64,000 nt of DNA, from contig NZ_LNSA01000013.1 in assembly GCF_001468465.1 (NCBI RefSeq), forward strand, positions 50,830-114,829, written 5' to 3'. The notes beneath the pieces were generated by a model that had not been told where the DNA came from, ran no database searches, and saw only the letters and a program-made list of their open reading frames with translations. Positions within the stretch are counted from its first letter, which is position 1. Each line of letters starts with the position of its first letter. This stretch comes from Sphingopyxis sp. H115 (GTDB taxonomy: Bacteria > Pseudomonadota > Alphaproteobacteria > Sphingomonadales > Sphingomonadaceae). Both the position numbers and the translations under genes were made by a program. This document shows positions 34,441 through 44,100 of this stretch, piece by piece.

Positions 34441-37400
34441 ATGATCGAGGTCTTCACGGTCGGGGGCGGGGAGTATCTCGTCAACGTCTTCAACGCGGTT
34501 GCGTCGTGGGCGGGCTCCGGCGGCTACCGGGGCCTCATTCGCGTTGTGATGGTTATGGCCTTCACCTGGGCGCTCCTGGTCACGGCCTGGAATATGGATC
34601 CGCGTGCACTGCTCAAATGGTTCATGCAGGCGACCCTGATGTATATGGTGGTCATGGTGCCGACGATCTCGGTCAAGGTCACCGACCGTACCAACCCGGG
34701 TGTGACAGCGGCCGTGGTCGACAATCTTCCGATCGGCCTCGGCCTGGTGGCCGGCTTTACCAGCCAAATCGGCGACTATCTGACGCGCGCGGCCGAGACC
34801 GTTTTCGCGATGCCTCAAGTCCTCAACTATTCGACTGGAGGCATGATCTACGGCGCGAAGCTCCTCGATGCGACGCAGGGCCTTCGGATCGACGATCCGG
34901 TGTATGCGACGAACCTCAACGAGCATTTCAAGCAGTGCGTCTTTTATGACATCCTGCTTGGCCGCAAGACCTATGACGACATTCTGAAATCTCCGGATCT
35001 GCTGAGCGCTATGGGGCCGGGGTCAGTCGCCCTTTCGCAGCAATATATCTATCCCGACGGGACCTCGGGGATCGTCACCTGCGAGACGGCCTACAATTTC
35101 ATCCGCAATGGATGGAACGGTTATTACGCGGTCGCGGCACCCAAAATTGCGGCACAGTTCTTCCCGGGTATCCCTGTCGCGCAGGCGTCGACACGGCTGA
35201 ACAACGACATGGGCGGCATGACCGCCGCGGGGATGGGCTCGAGCAGTGGCCAGCTCATTCGGCAGGCTATGTTCATCAACGCCTTGACGGAAGCTCGGGA
35301 CAGCTTTGCTAGCGGTTCGGCGCAGGGCGCGATCGATGCGTTCGCGCAGACCCGTGCGGACATTCAAACGCGCAACACCTATTCGACGATCGCGTCGGGC
35401 GCGATGAAGTGGGTTCCGCTGCTGAACATCGTGCTGACCGTCGTTTTCTATTCGCTGTTCCCGATCCTTTTCCTGTTGATGCTTCTGCCGACGAACGGAA
35501 TGACGGTCGCGAAAGGTTACATCACCGGCTTCTTCTATCTTGCCGCGTGGGGGCCGCTATTCGTCATTTTGAACATGATCTTCATGTCGCGATGGCAGGA
35601 TTCCTTGGCGTCATGGGGCGCGAGCGGCGGCATGACGGCGGCAAACTTCTCCGGCATCTCGGCCGTCAATCAGGATGTCGGCGCACTTGCCGGCTACATG
35701 ATCATGTCGGTGCCGTTCATCGCTGCCGGCATGGCGAAGGGGGCAATGGCGATCGCATCGCACTCGGCGAGCTTCCTTTCGCCCAGCCAAAATGCCGCTG
35801 AACAGGCCGCGGCCGAAGCGACGACGGGCAATTACTCCTATGGCAACGCGTCGCTGATGAATCGCCAAATCAATACGCTCAGCCGCGATCAATATTCGAC
35901 CGCGCCGAGCTTCCATACCGGCGCCGGCTCGATCCAGCAGCGTTCCGGCGACGGCGCGTTCACCCGGTACAACGAGGATGGCACCTTCGCATACGACACG
36001 AGCCAGGGCATTTCGAACCTCGGCTTCGCGATCTCAGCGAGCAAGGATTACGGCTCGCAGCTGCAGAAGGGACTTAGCCAAGGTTCGGGCGTCGTCGAGC
36101 AAAAGCGGGTGGCGGCCAACGATAGTTGGGCGACGACACGCACGGAGTCGGCCCGTCTCTTCGATACGGCGCAGACGTCCGCGAGCGCGACTACCGAAGA
36201 AGGCCGATCGCTGCAGTCGTCGATCGCGCAAGTTCAAGATCTGTCGTCACAATGGTCGAATACGCTTCAGACCCAGTTTGGCATGACGAAGAGCGAAGCA
36301 GATAAATTGGCTCGTGATACGGTTCTGACTGGCAATGCCGGTATTGGAGCATCTGGGTCACTTAGTGGCAAAAAGGGTCCCTTCTCGGGCCAAGTTGACG
36401 GGAAAATGAGTATCGATGGCAAGTCCAGCGATACTCGGATTTCCGAACAAGGTGTTTCAACTCAGAATGCAAACACTGACGCCTACCAGTGGCTCGAAAA
36501 GGAATCGAATTCGGAAGCCGCGCGGCAAGCGCGCGAGAGCTTCTATCGCGCAACCACTTCGTCGACCGACAGTCAGGTACGTGGTCTGGGGCAGGAGGTG
36601 TCACAGGATCTGAGGCACTCACAAAGCCTCAGCGAAGAAGCCTCGCGCGCGGAAGAACAGTATCAGCGCTGGTCGAGCGAATTTTCGCAGTTTGAGCGCG
36701 ACGGCTACGCGTTGAACAAGAATTTGAGCCAAGATTTTGTCCGCTATGCTCAAACCGCGATGATGGATCCGCAAAATCGTCATCTCGATCAGAGCTATCA
36801 CCCGGGTCTGGTCAACATGACAACGACGCAGGCGATGACCCAAGACGCGTTGCTGAAGCGATTCATGGACGATCGCGTTGATCAGATGCACCGCGATCTT
36901 GGCGTTGTCCCAGACGCGCCGGCGGCGACGATCGCAGGACCTGCGTTCTCCACGGCCGCCGACATCCGTGCGATCGGTGCTGCGGGCATGGCCGATATCG
37001 CATCGCGCGGCCCGGCGGTCGATGTTTCCGGGACAGCGCGCGATGTGGCCCTCGAAGATAATGTCAGCGGCCGTCTCGACGGTAGCGTGGCGCGGCTCGA
37101 TGACTATGGACAGGGTATGAGAGCCACCTTGCTTGGCGATCGCCGTCAGGCTGACAGTCTTGGAGCGACAGCAGAGGCCCGGAATGACTCCTGGGTTATT
37201 CGCACAATGCCGGGAGTGGCCTCGGCGCTGACGGCGCTTGGGCTGGACAATGCGGCAGACGCCCCGCTCGGCGGGCACCGGGTCAATCTCGGCGGCGTGG
37301 CCGCTGCCGCCGGCCTCGGCGTAAAGGGCGGAGCCAATCTCAGCTCAATGGACTCGAGTATGGCGCCGGCGCTGACGGCCGCTGCGGCGTCTGCTCACGC

Positions 37401-37665
37401 GCTCGGGCTGCCTCAACGCGTCGTAACGTCCGCCCGCGACAGTCAGCATTCTCGCGGTAGTTTGCATCCCGAAGGGAAGGGGCTTGATCTGCGCGGGAAT
37501 GACATCAGCGTCACTCAGGGCCGCCAGTGGGCTCGCGACGTTCGCGAACGCCTCGGACCAGACTATGACGTCAATTTCGAGACGTTCCGCGACAATCCCG
37601 CGAACAATCACCTGCACATTGAACATGATCCGAAGCCGCGCGGAGGAAGAGGCCGCAAGCGTTGA
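34441..37665 (+). CDS. traG: TraG with a C-terminal M15-like peptidase signature
   Basis: 1074 residues. The N-terminal TraG domain (~1-450) has several membrane helices and A-G-Y-M-I-M-S-V-P-F-I-A. A long Gln/Ser/Asp-rich periplasmic helical part follows. The last ~90 residues contain S-L-H-P-E-G-K-G-L-D (Ser1007, His1009, Asp1016) and N-N-H-L-H-I-E (His1057, His1059), which match the S-x-H-x-x-G-x-A-x-D...H-x-H zinc pattern of M15 D-Ala-D-Ala or L,D-peptidases. TraG stabilises mating pairs and mediates entry exclusion. The added domain may trim cell wall at the junction; activity is inferred only. Confidence 0.92.
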   Translation: MIEVFTVGGGEYLVNVFNAVASWAGSGGYRGLIRVVMVMAFTWALLVTAWNMDPRALLKWFMQATLMYMVVMVPTISVKVTDRTNPGVTAAVVDNLPIGLGLVAGFTSQIGDYLTRAAETVFAMPQVLNYSTGGMIYGAKLLDATQGLRIDDPVYATNLNEHFKQCVFYDILLGRKTYDDILKSPDLLSAMGPGSVALSQQYIYPDGTSGIVTCETAYNFIRNGWNGYYAVAAPKIAAQFFPGIPVAQASTRLNNDMGGMTAAGMGSSSGQLIRQAMFINALTEARDSFASGSAQGAIDAFAQTRADIQTRNTYSTIASGAMKWVPLLNIVLTVVFYSLFPILFLLMLLPTNGMTVAKGYITGFFYLAAWGPLFVILNMIFMSRWQDSLASWGASGGMTAANFSGISAVNQDVGALAGYMIMSVPFIAAGMAKGAMAIASHSASFLSPSQNAAEQAAAEATTGNYSYGNASLMNRQINTLSRDQYSTAPSFHTGAGSIQQRSGDGAFTRYNEDGTFAYDTSQGISNLGFAISASKDYGSQLQKGLSQGSGVVEQKRVAANDSWATTRTESARLFDTAQTSASATTEEGRSLQSSIAQVQDLSSQWSNTLQTQFGMTKSEADKLARDTVLTGNAGIGASGSLSGKKGPFSGQVDGKMSIDGKSSDTRISEQGVSTQNANTDAYQWLEKESNSEAARQARESFYRATTSSTDSQVRGLGQEVSQDLRHSQSLSEEASRAEEQYQRWSSEFSQFERDGYALNKNLSQDFVRYAQTAMMDPQNRHLDQSYHPGLVNMTTTQAMTQDALLKRFMDDRVDQMHRDLGVVPDAPAATIAGPAFSTAADIRAIGAAGMADIASRGPAVDVSGTARDVALEDNVSGRLDGSVARLDDYGQGMRATLLGDRRQADSLGATAEARNDSWVIRTMPGVASALTALGLDNAADAPLGGHRVNLGGVAAAAGLGVKGGANLSSMDSSMAPALTAAAASAHALGLPQRVVTSARDSQHSRGSLHPEGKGLDLRGNDISVTQGRQWARDVRERLGPDYDVNFETFRDNPANNHLHIEHDPKPRGGRGRKR

Positions 37666-37701
37666 GTTTAGCGGCCAGCGGCAACTAACCGCTGGCCGTG
37701 G

Positions 37702-37917
37702 TCAATGTGTTCCGAAGACCAAGATGAGCCCGAAATAGGCCGCAACTAGCGCAAGCCCGGCATACAAGAGGCGCGTGCCCCAAGGCCCGAGCTCCGTCAT
37801 TTCTTCACGATCGACCGATACGCCAGACACATCGCTGAAAGCCTTTCGGCCGTAGAGCGGATGCGACGGGTCGTAGAGCCGCCTGGAGAGATCATCGTCG
37901 AAGCTATGGTCATTCAT
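37702..37917 (-). CDS. Small single-helix membrane protein
   Basis: 71 residues from ATG 37917, chosen for GAAGGA eight bases upstream. An acidic N-terminus (N-D-H-S-F-D-D-D-L) is followed by a membrane helix near the C-terminus (L-L-Y-A-G-L-A-L-V-A-A-Y-F-G-L-I). It lies convergent to traG, immediately downstream of a 12-bp inverted repeat. Function unknown. Confidence 0.65.
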   Translation of the reverse strand: MNDHSFDDDLSRRLYDPSHPLYGRKAFSDVSGVSVDREEMTELGPWGTRLLYAGLALVAAYFGLILVFGTH

Positions 37918-37936
37918 GGCAAAATCCTTCAATGCG

Positions 37937-37979
37937 AACATACAGGAAACACCCCAGAACGGCAAGGTTCCTGTATGTT
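37937..37979. promoter_or_regulatory. 12-bp perfect inverted repeat, operator candidate
   Basis: AACATACAGGAA (37937-37948) and TTCCTGTATGTT (37968-37979) are separated by 19 bases. The repeat lies 20-60 bases upstream of the 71-residue membrane protein gene and may regulate it. It resembles, but does not exactly fit, the alphaproteobacterial LexA box GTTC-N7-GTTC (left arm in minus sense GTTT-N7-GTTC). Confidence 0.5.
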
Positions 37980-38035
37980 TGCAGGGAAGGGCCAGGAGGA
38001 TCCCGCTAAGCTGGCGGCGATGGCTCGCTCGATGG

Positions 38036-38764
38036 TCACGAGGATGGTACGAGCTCGGCGAGCTCACACCCGTCATTTCCACACAGCAGCCGGAGCGAGG
38101 GCTTTCCCCATGCCTGAGCCGCACAGATGGGACAGCGAAACTTGACTCGATTCGATCGATTGCCCGCTACTGGCTCTAGCACGTCGGCGATCGCCGACCC
38201 GAGCGCCGCGGCCGAAGAGGTCGGCCGCGTTGGCGCCGCCTCGGTCGGCGGAAAGCGATCGCACCATGATATTTGAAAGTCGCGCGTCAGCAGCTCGTCG
38301 GTAGCCAGCATGAACGGCCCTCCCGGGATTGGATAGTCCGCCATCTTTTGGCCGGTCCTCGCGCCGCCAGGCGCGCCGGTGCTCGACGGCATGAGACCGA
38401 TCGCCTCCATCTTCTTGGCCCACTCCTGATTATGATACCCGGGCCGCGAAGGATTACCGAAGTGGGCCTGCCAGGCGTGTACCATTTCGTGGACGATCGT
38501 CTGAAGGATCTCGAGCAGCGGGACCACCGCGAAGTAGGAAGGGTTGATGGCAATTTCGTCCGTCGATCGCTGGTCGACCGTGTGAACAAAACGGCGGCGC
38601 GAGAAATAGCCGTAGGTCCGCTTCTCACGCTGCATCGTGATCAGGCAATAAGGCAGTTCGCCGGCGAACAGAGACCGATTGTAATGATCGAAGGCGCGCT
38701 GCAGCTCGGCGTAAGCCTGCGTTGTGGGATCTTGCGCCGCAGAATCTGATGGATTATTTTGCAC
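38036..38764 (-). CDS. SprT-like zinc metalloprotease
   Basis: 242 residues with a GTG start at 38764. H-E-M-V-H (residues 92-96) is the zinc-binding H-E-x-x-H, followed by H-x-x-E-W (H-N-Q-E-W). The C-terminus has a zinc-ribbon-like C-P-I-C...C-G-N-D-G-C. SprT/Spartan proteins cut DNA-protein crosslinks. A plasmid copy could remove relaxase-DNA or other crosslinks during transfer. The ribosome site is poor. Confidence 0.85.
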   Translation of the reverse strand: MQNNPSDSAAQDPTTQAYAELQRAFDHYNRSLFAGELPYCLITMQREKRTYGYFSRRRFVHTVDQRSTDEIAINPSYFAVVPLLEILQTIVHEMVHAWQAHFGNPSRPGYHNQEWAKKMEAIGLMPSSTGAPGGARTGQKMADYPIPGGPFMLATDELLTRDFQISWCDRFPPTEAAPTRPTSSAAALGSAIADVLEPVAGNRSNRVKFRCPICAAQAWGKPSLRLLCGNDGCELAELVPSS

Positions 38765-38908
38765 AAAACAAAACTGGCATATTTTGATTCCATGCTCAAG
38801 CCACGGGACAAAGCTTGCGGCCGCTGCGTCTTTGCCAACGGTCGTGGAATTTTTACCAGTGCGACGCTATAGCGCGCGTGTCAGAGTCGATGAACTATCA
38901 CCGTGATA

Positions 38909-39150
38909 TGCCCCTGTCGCGGCAACGGCAGGGGCAAATTCATCCACCGCGATGCGCTTCTGCCGATCTGAAGCGGCACTCGGTCGGAAAGACATGCAAT
39001 CCGCGCCGCGACCGCATTCATTGACCATTATGGAAATACGGCCTATATTGGCGGCGCAGTTGGAGATCTTTAGGATCATCTCAGAGGGCACGTCGTTCCA
39101 GCGGCGTGCCCTCTTACATATTGAGGGTGGACGTTCCAGCGCCCACCCTC
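38909..39150. other. Non-coding stretch with three strong hairpins
   Basis: The gap from 38765 to 39157 has no convincing gene. It holds a hairpin at 38909-38936 (TGCCCCTG...CAGGGGCA), one at 39084-39113 (GAGGGCACG...CGTGCCCTC) and one at 39123-39150 (GAGGGTGG...CCACCCTC). The last two share the loop sequence CGTTCCAGCG almost exactly, as tandem copies would. They lie just downstream of the tiny minus-strand membrane-peptide ORF and could be part of its transcript or a small RNA. Confidence 0.5.
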
Positions 39151-39157
39151 GCACCCG

Positions 39158-39256
39158 TTATTTACGGGCTACCTCGATGATTTTCAGCACCAAGGTCGCG
39201 AATGCGATGCAAAGCATCGCAACGCTTATTACAGTCAGAGTTTCAATAGGTATCAC
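39158..39256 (-). CDS. Tiny single-helix membrane peptide, possible type I toxin
   Basis: A 32-residue ORF if GTG 39256 is used; a rare ATT at 39247 is the codon correctly spaced from the ribosome site. The sequence I-E-T-L-T-V-I-S-V-A-M-L-C-I-A-F-A-T-L-V is one hydrophobic helix with a basic tail, similar in shape to TxpA/holin-like toxins. AGGAGGTGAT just upstream is a perfect match to the 16S rRNA tail, rare in this window. The opposite strand contains paired hairpins that could belong to an antisense RNA. The coding call rests on the ribosome site and the hydrophobic pattern only. Confidence 0.4.
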   Translation of the reverse strand: MIPIETLTVISVAMLCIAFATLVLKIIEVARK

Positions 39257-39367
39257 CTCCTGAAGACGGCGCTTGGCGGAACGATTCCGCTGCCGTCACG
39301 CTCATCTGGCGAGAGGTGATCCAAAGCGCCAGTCAAATCGACTGAACCGCGCAGAACCAGTGAAATC

Positions 39368-39571
39368 TCAGAAGAATCCGCGATCACGGCTATTGCGCAG
39401 CTCGACATCGGACATCCGTGTTGAACCACGGCGCACCCAAGCCCGCGCTTTCCCGCCCGATGTGGGCTTTATATCCATATCGCGAAAATCGACATTGTTC
39501 TCGCGGGCCCAGTCTTCCGCGGCTTTCTCCGATGAGAATTCGCCAACTTCATCAAAATCGAAACCGCTCAT
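39368..39571 (-). CDS. Small acidic hypothetical protein at the end of the mobilization operon
   Basis: 67 residues. ATG 39571 overlaps the TGA of the upstream gene (ATGA). The N-terminal half is acidic (F-D-F-D-E-V-G-E-F-S-S-E-K-A-A-E-D-W-A), the C-terminal half basic. It is probably the last gene of the operon that starts at 48024. No family recognised. Confidence 0.6.
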   Translation of the reverse strand: MSGFDFDEVGEFSSEKAAEDWARENNVDFRDMDIKPTSGGKARAWVRRGSTRMSDVELRNSRDRGFF

Positions 39572-40314
39572 TGCCCTGGCTCCTTCCCGTTCGCACTCGG
39601 AGCAGCGCCGGTCGGCGCCGGCGCCGTGTCCACGGTCTTCTTGTCGGCCGCCGACGGCGCGAGCTGGATTCCGTCCTCCCACGGTGTGCCGGTAAACTCG
39701 GGCTGGCCTTCGACATAGGTCACGGTCGCGCCCGTGGTCGACCGCACGTACCGCACGACGTCGAGGATCGTCTTGTTCGTCCAATTGTCGCTGTTCCCGA
39801 CAATGGCCTGTCCGAGCGCCCGACCAAGCCGCGCGTCGAGACCTCCACCCTTTTCCTTGATGTCGATCGCATAGACGTCGAGCTGGTAGCCCTGCACATA
39901 GGGAAAGAGGCACATCGTGATCATCAGTTGCTGCGATCCCCGAACCTTCCTCACGGCCGAGCTGATCCAGACGGCGCCGTCGCAGCGCGCCTGCTTGATC
40001 GTCGAAAGCTGCGACGTCGAAATGAAGCCGGCATAGGGGCTGTTCTCGAACGGATTGACGAGGGTGAAGCGCCCCGGAGTTTCCGGCGCCGGCCCCATCA
40101 CGATCGGCGTGACCGTATTCGATTTCGAGATATTCGGGTTAATGCCGTCCTGAAGAATCCGGATCATCTCACCGCGCTTCACCGCGGTCTTGAAGTCGAA
40201 AATGTGGTAGAGCTCCGTGGTGCGGCTGCTATCCTGCGCGGCCGCGGCGATCGGCGTTATGGCGATCGCGGCGGCAATGCCGGCGAGGGCCACAGTCGAA
40301 ATTTTGGTCTTCAT
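39568..40314 (-). CDS. Periplasmic hypothetical protein in the mobilization operon
   Basis: 248 residues from ATG 40314 with GAGGAGAAGG upstream. A signal peptide ends I-A-A-A-A-Q. The mature part contains F-K-T-A-V-K-R-G-E-M-I-R-I-L-Q and a few cysteines, ending in an Ala/Pro tail. It lies between the nuclease gene and a small acidic protein. It may work at the envelope during transfer; no family is recognised. Confidence 0.65.
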   Translation of the reverse strand: MKTKISTVALAGIAAAIAITPIAAAAQDSSRTTELYHIFDFKTAVKRGEMIRILQDGINPNISKSNTVTPIVMGPAPETPGRFTLVNPFENSPYAGFISTSQLSTIKQARCDGAVWISSAVRKVRGSQQLMITMCLFPYVQGYQLDVYAIDIKEKGGGLDARLGRALGQAIVGNSDNWTNKTILDVVRYVRSTTGATVTYVEGQPEFTGTPWEDGIQLAPSAADKKTVDTAPAPTGAAPSANGKEPGQ

Positions 40315-40339
40315 TGCCTTCTCCTCATGTCGTCGTGTT

Positions 40340-40798
40340 TCATAGGTGGTTCGCTTCTCGCACCGCGGACCTGCAGCTTCGCAAGATTGCGTCTCGATCG
40401 TCCCATCGGGCCACGTAGCTCGCGCCCGCCCGCAACATGAGACAGCTAAGGTTTTCACCAGATGTCGTCCGGACAACAGCGACCATCCGCCCCCATCGAT
40501 CGGTCTTGATCGGCGTCACCGTCAGCTTGGTGCTGGAAAATCGCTGAAGAGCCGCACGCTGCGCGCGCGGATCGCCGGGAGCGCATTGCCGTCCCTGCCG
40601 GCAGTGGCCTGGCTGTTCGGCCGCATCTATACCGAGAAGCCGGACGCGAACGCGGCCGCAGCGCAGGGTGTCGCCATCGATCGCATGACAGCCCGACACT
40701 TCAACCGGCGCCGGTGGCCTCGAGGGCCGGGCCATCATTTCGCCGCCGCCCAGGACCAGCATGATTGTGCCGGCATATGCGAACATGGACCCATTCAT
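40340..40798 (-). CDS. Thermonuclease (staphylococcal-nuclease fold) protein
   Basis: 152 residues from ATG 40798 (GAGGAGACCG upstream). An N-terminal hydrophobic segment may export or anchor it. The SNase core has I-D-G-D-T-L-R-C-G, R-L-L-G-I-D-A-A-E and D-R-W-G-R-M-V-A, so the catalytic Arg/Glu/Arg residues seem to be present. Its ATG overlaps the stop of the upstream two-helix protein. In the same operon as the relaxase, it might degrade incoming or leftover DNA or help transfer. Confidence 0.85.
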   Translation of the reverse strand: MNGSMFAYAGTIMLVLGGGEMMARPSRPPAPVEVSGCHAIDGDTLRCGRVRVRLLGIDAAEQPGHCRQGRQCAPGDPRAQRAALQRFSSTKLTVTPIKTDRWGRMVAVVRTTSGENLSCLMLRAGASYVARWDDRDAILRSCRSAVREANHL

Positions 40799-41184
40799 GG
40801 GCGGTCTCCTCCTCGGCGAACCCATCGGGCCTCTTCGCGCACCGCGCGCACCAGGCCTACAAAGACATGGCCGACAAGATAGATGACGCCGATCCCCATT
40901 CCGAGCTCGAGCAACTCGGTCGAAGACTGCCAACGCTGAAGCGTCAGGATCCCGGCAAGTTCGCCAAGTTTAGAGGCGACGACGATCGCAGCGCCAAACG
41001 CTGCAACGCTGGCTCCCACGATCCAGAAGGCGGCTTCTCCTCTGCTCTTTCCGGTTCGGGTGATGAAGCGTGCGATTTTCAGCGACACGGCTGAAAGCCT
41101 TCGGTGCATCGCCATCGGCGTGCTCGCGATCGCGGCGAAGGAACGGCGTAACGTGCTCATGTTGGACGCTTTCTCGTTCATCAT
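40795..41184 (-). CDS. Two-helix membrane protein next to the relaxase
   Basis: 129 residues; ATG 41184 overlaps the relaxase stop. Two hydrophobic helices (~52-70 and ~94-112) lie between basic ends (R-R-G-G-D-R-P at the C-terminus). Position after traI resembles that of accessory inner-membrane proteins in other systems. No family recognised. Confidence 0.65.
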   Translation of the reverse strand: MMNEKASNMSTLRRSFAAIASTPMAMHRRLSAVSLKIARFITRTGKSRGEAAFWIVGASVAAFGAAIVVASKLGELAGILTLQRWQSSTELLELGMGIGVIYLVGHVFVGLVRAVREEARWVRRGGDRP

Positions 41185-44100
41185 AGTTCGAGCCCCTTGG
41201 ACCGATCGAGCTGAGGTTCTTCCCGCTGGGCCGGGGCGGGTGCCTTGGTATCCGGCTTACCGCTGCCCTTGTCGTCGGAATTTCCGGTACCAAGCGTATC
41301 GGCCGTTTTGCGATCGGCGTTGTCACCTTTCGATCCTGCGTCAACATCCGCCATGCTCCCGAGATCCAGCTTCCGCTCAAGGTCGCTGGCACGAGAAGCG
41401 GTGCCGCCGTCCCGATCTGTTCCGGGATCGCGCTGCGCGTCCTTGCCCGAAAGGATCTTTTCGACGTTCAGTTCACCGATCGCCTCGAGCGCAGACGTCT
41501 TATCTCCGCGGTTGTTCTCGAGCTGGCGGACGAGCTTGTCCTTGTCATCGGTAAATAAACGGACGTCGACCTGTTGGCGGGTGTGGTTGACGAGGAATGC
41601 TCGAGCATTGGAAAGGTTAGTTTCTCGGGCGCCCATGACAGAAAATACGGTCTCATTGGTGATGCCCTGCGCCATGTGGGTATTGATGGCATAGGCGAGG
41701 TCCATCCGTTTCAGCATCGGGTCGCCGTTCTTCAGCTCCCGAAGCTCCCCGTCGGACAATTTCACCACGATTCCTTCAGCACTGACTTTTTCGATGCTCG
41801 CGATCGTCGCGTTGATCATTCCGCGGCCGTCACGCTTATCGCTGTCCGTCCAGCGGATCCGCTCGCCTTCGTGGACCTCGATGCGCTTCTCATTGCTGAG
41901 CTTCAGCCGATTGAGCTTGCCGTTCGGATCGATCTTCATCGGCTCCACACGGTGTTTGCGGCCGCGCATGTCGCGCAGCTCGACGCGCCCGTTCTCGAAA
42001 ACTCGTTCGATGCGGTAATCGCCCTTCGCCAGCCCAAGACCATTGTCGCGGCCGCCGACCTCGAGGAACTGGGCTTCGCGCCAATTCCGTGCGTAGCGAT
42101 ACTCTTCCCGGGTGAGCTGGAGCGTCTCGCGGACATTGAAAGCGCGACCCTCGCCCTTCAACGTGCCCTCGGCTTTCAGTCCGTCCTGGATAATCCGGTT
42201 TGCCTCTGCGCGGCCGTCGCGGCTCGACGGGAGCAATGTCGTCTTCTCGCGATCGTCGGCGGGCAAAGCGAGCCAGGCGTTCGCCGCATCGGTAATGCGA
42301 TCCTTGCTCACGATTACGCGGTCACCCAATATCGCGATCGCCGCGCGCACGTTGCCGGCGTCGGCGAGATTCGCCACGAGTCGCATGTCCTCGGTCTTCT
42401 GCCGCATATTGATATTGACCTCGCTCACGGGGAGCTGGTCCTGAATCGCACGCGCCTGCATGACCGAAAAGCTCTTGCCGGCGTCGATCGGGTTGAGCTG
42501 CTTGCGGTCGCCTATGATTGCGAGGCGACCGACCTCCATTAGGTTCGCGATCGCCGTAAGCTTGTCCATCCGCTCATTTGAGATCATCGACGCTTCGTCG
42601 AGGATGAGGTAGGTGCCGGCGAGTTCGGCCTTTCGTGCCTCGAGGGCCTGGGGCGACGCTTCGCCGGTCAGGAATTTCTCGTTGGAATAGATGAAGCTGT
42701 CGACGGTACGCGCCTCCATTCCGGTGTCGGCCCGAAGATCGGCTACCATTTTGTTCTGGAACGCGAGAGCCTGTGCATCCCCCCGCATGTCGGCCGTCAA
42801 CAGCACGGCCTTCGTATCCTCGGCCCCGATGACCCGTGCTGCCGCGTCGATAGCCTCCGCCTTGGCGACGGGCTGGAGCATCGTTGATTTGCCGGCGCCG
42901 GCGCGCCCCTGGACGAGTACGATGCGATCGGGAGACGACACGATCTGGATCGCGGCCGCGAGCTGCTCATGGTTGAGCTCGCGCGGCGCAGCCAGTTCCT
43001 GCAGGCGGGTCTTTGCAACGTCGGCAGACATCAGCGGCCGTGCGTCGCCGGCGCCAGTGTCCATCGCCTTGAGGATCCTGCGTTCCTGTTCGATTGCCTC
43101 CCGGGTTGTCACCATGTCGACGGCCTTGTCGAAGCGCTGGGAGGTTTCGGGAACGATCTCGCCCTTTTCGACCAACTCGGCGATGCGCCGCTCTACACGG
43201 TCCGGCGTAACGCCCTTTTCGCCAAGGTCGATCGCCGTTTTGACGACATCCGCGGTGCTGAAGACGGCTTCGCGCTCGCTTAGTATCCGAATGGCGCTGG
43301 CAGTTGCAAACTGGGCCCGGGCCGTCGCCGGCGTCCGTGTGAGTTTTGCAAGGCCGGAATCAACCAATGGATCGTCGGGCCGCTTCAGGTAATCGACGAG
43401 GCGATCGCGCGTTTCCCGGATAGCGGAGCTGACGGCTAGAATTCCCCGCTCGATCGGCGATGATCGCTCCTGCGACTTGGCGAGAGCCATCGCGTAGATC
43501 TGGTCGCCATTATAGCGATAGACCCGCGCTTCATCTCGCCACCGTTCGGCGAGCTCCGTTCGGTCGCCGGCGTCCAATTTGGCGTCGCGGGTGCGCTGGG
43601 TGATAGCGCGTCGACCTTCCGGGCTGTGAACACCGAGTTCTTCAGCCTTTGCCTTGATGTCATTGCCGCGCTTGGAGAAGCCGTCGAGGGCCTCCTTGTT
43701 GATGCGCTCGCCATTCGGTCCGAGAACCTCGAAGGCGCCATGTTTCCCGGTTAGCTCTGTCTTGTAGCCCAAGCCCTCGAGCTTTTCGCGGAGGATCGCG
43801 TTGGCCATCGAACTAAGCGTAGCACTGGCCCGGTACATCGCCCCGTTATGCCATGCTCGCCAGCCGTGGTCGCTGGTGACCTCTCCGGTCTTTGGATCGA
43901 CGCGATCAGGGTTGCGGAAGCGTTCGGGCAGCCGGGTCAGATTGGCGATTACGGCATGGATATGGCTTTGCGGATCCGTCGCACGGCTCGTGTCGTGTTG
44001 GAAAAGCGCGTAAACGAGATTGCCGGTCCGAACCGCAATATCCTTCCCGCCGACATGAACGCGCGCTTCGGCAAGATTCTTTTCGGCCCACGCCATCGTT

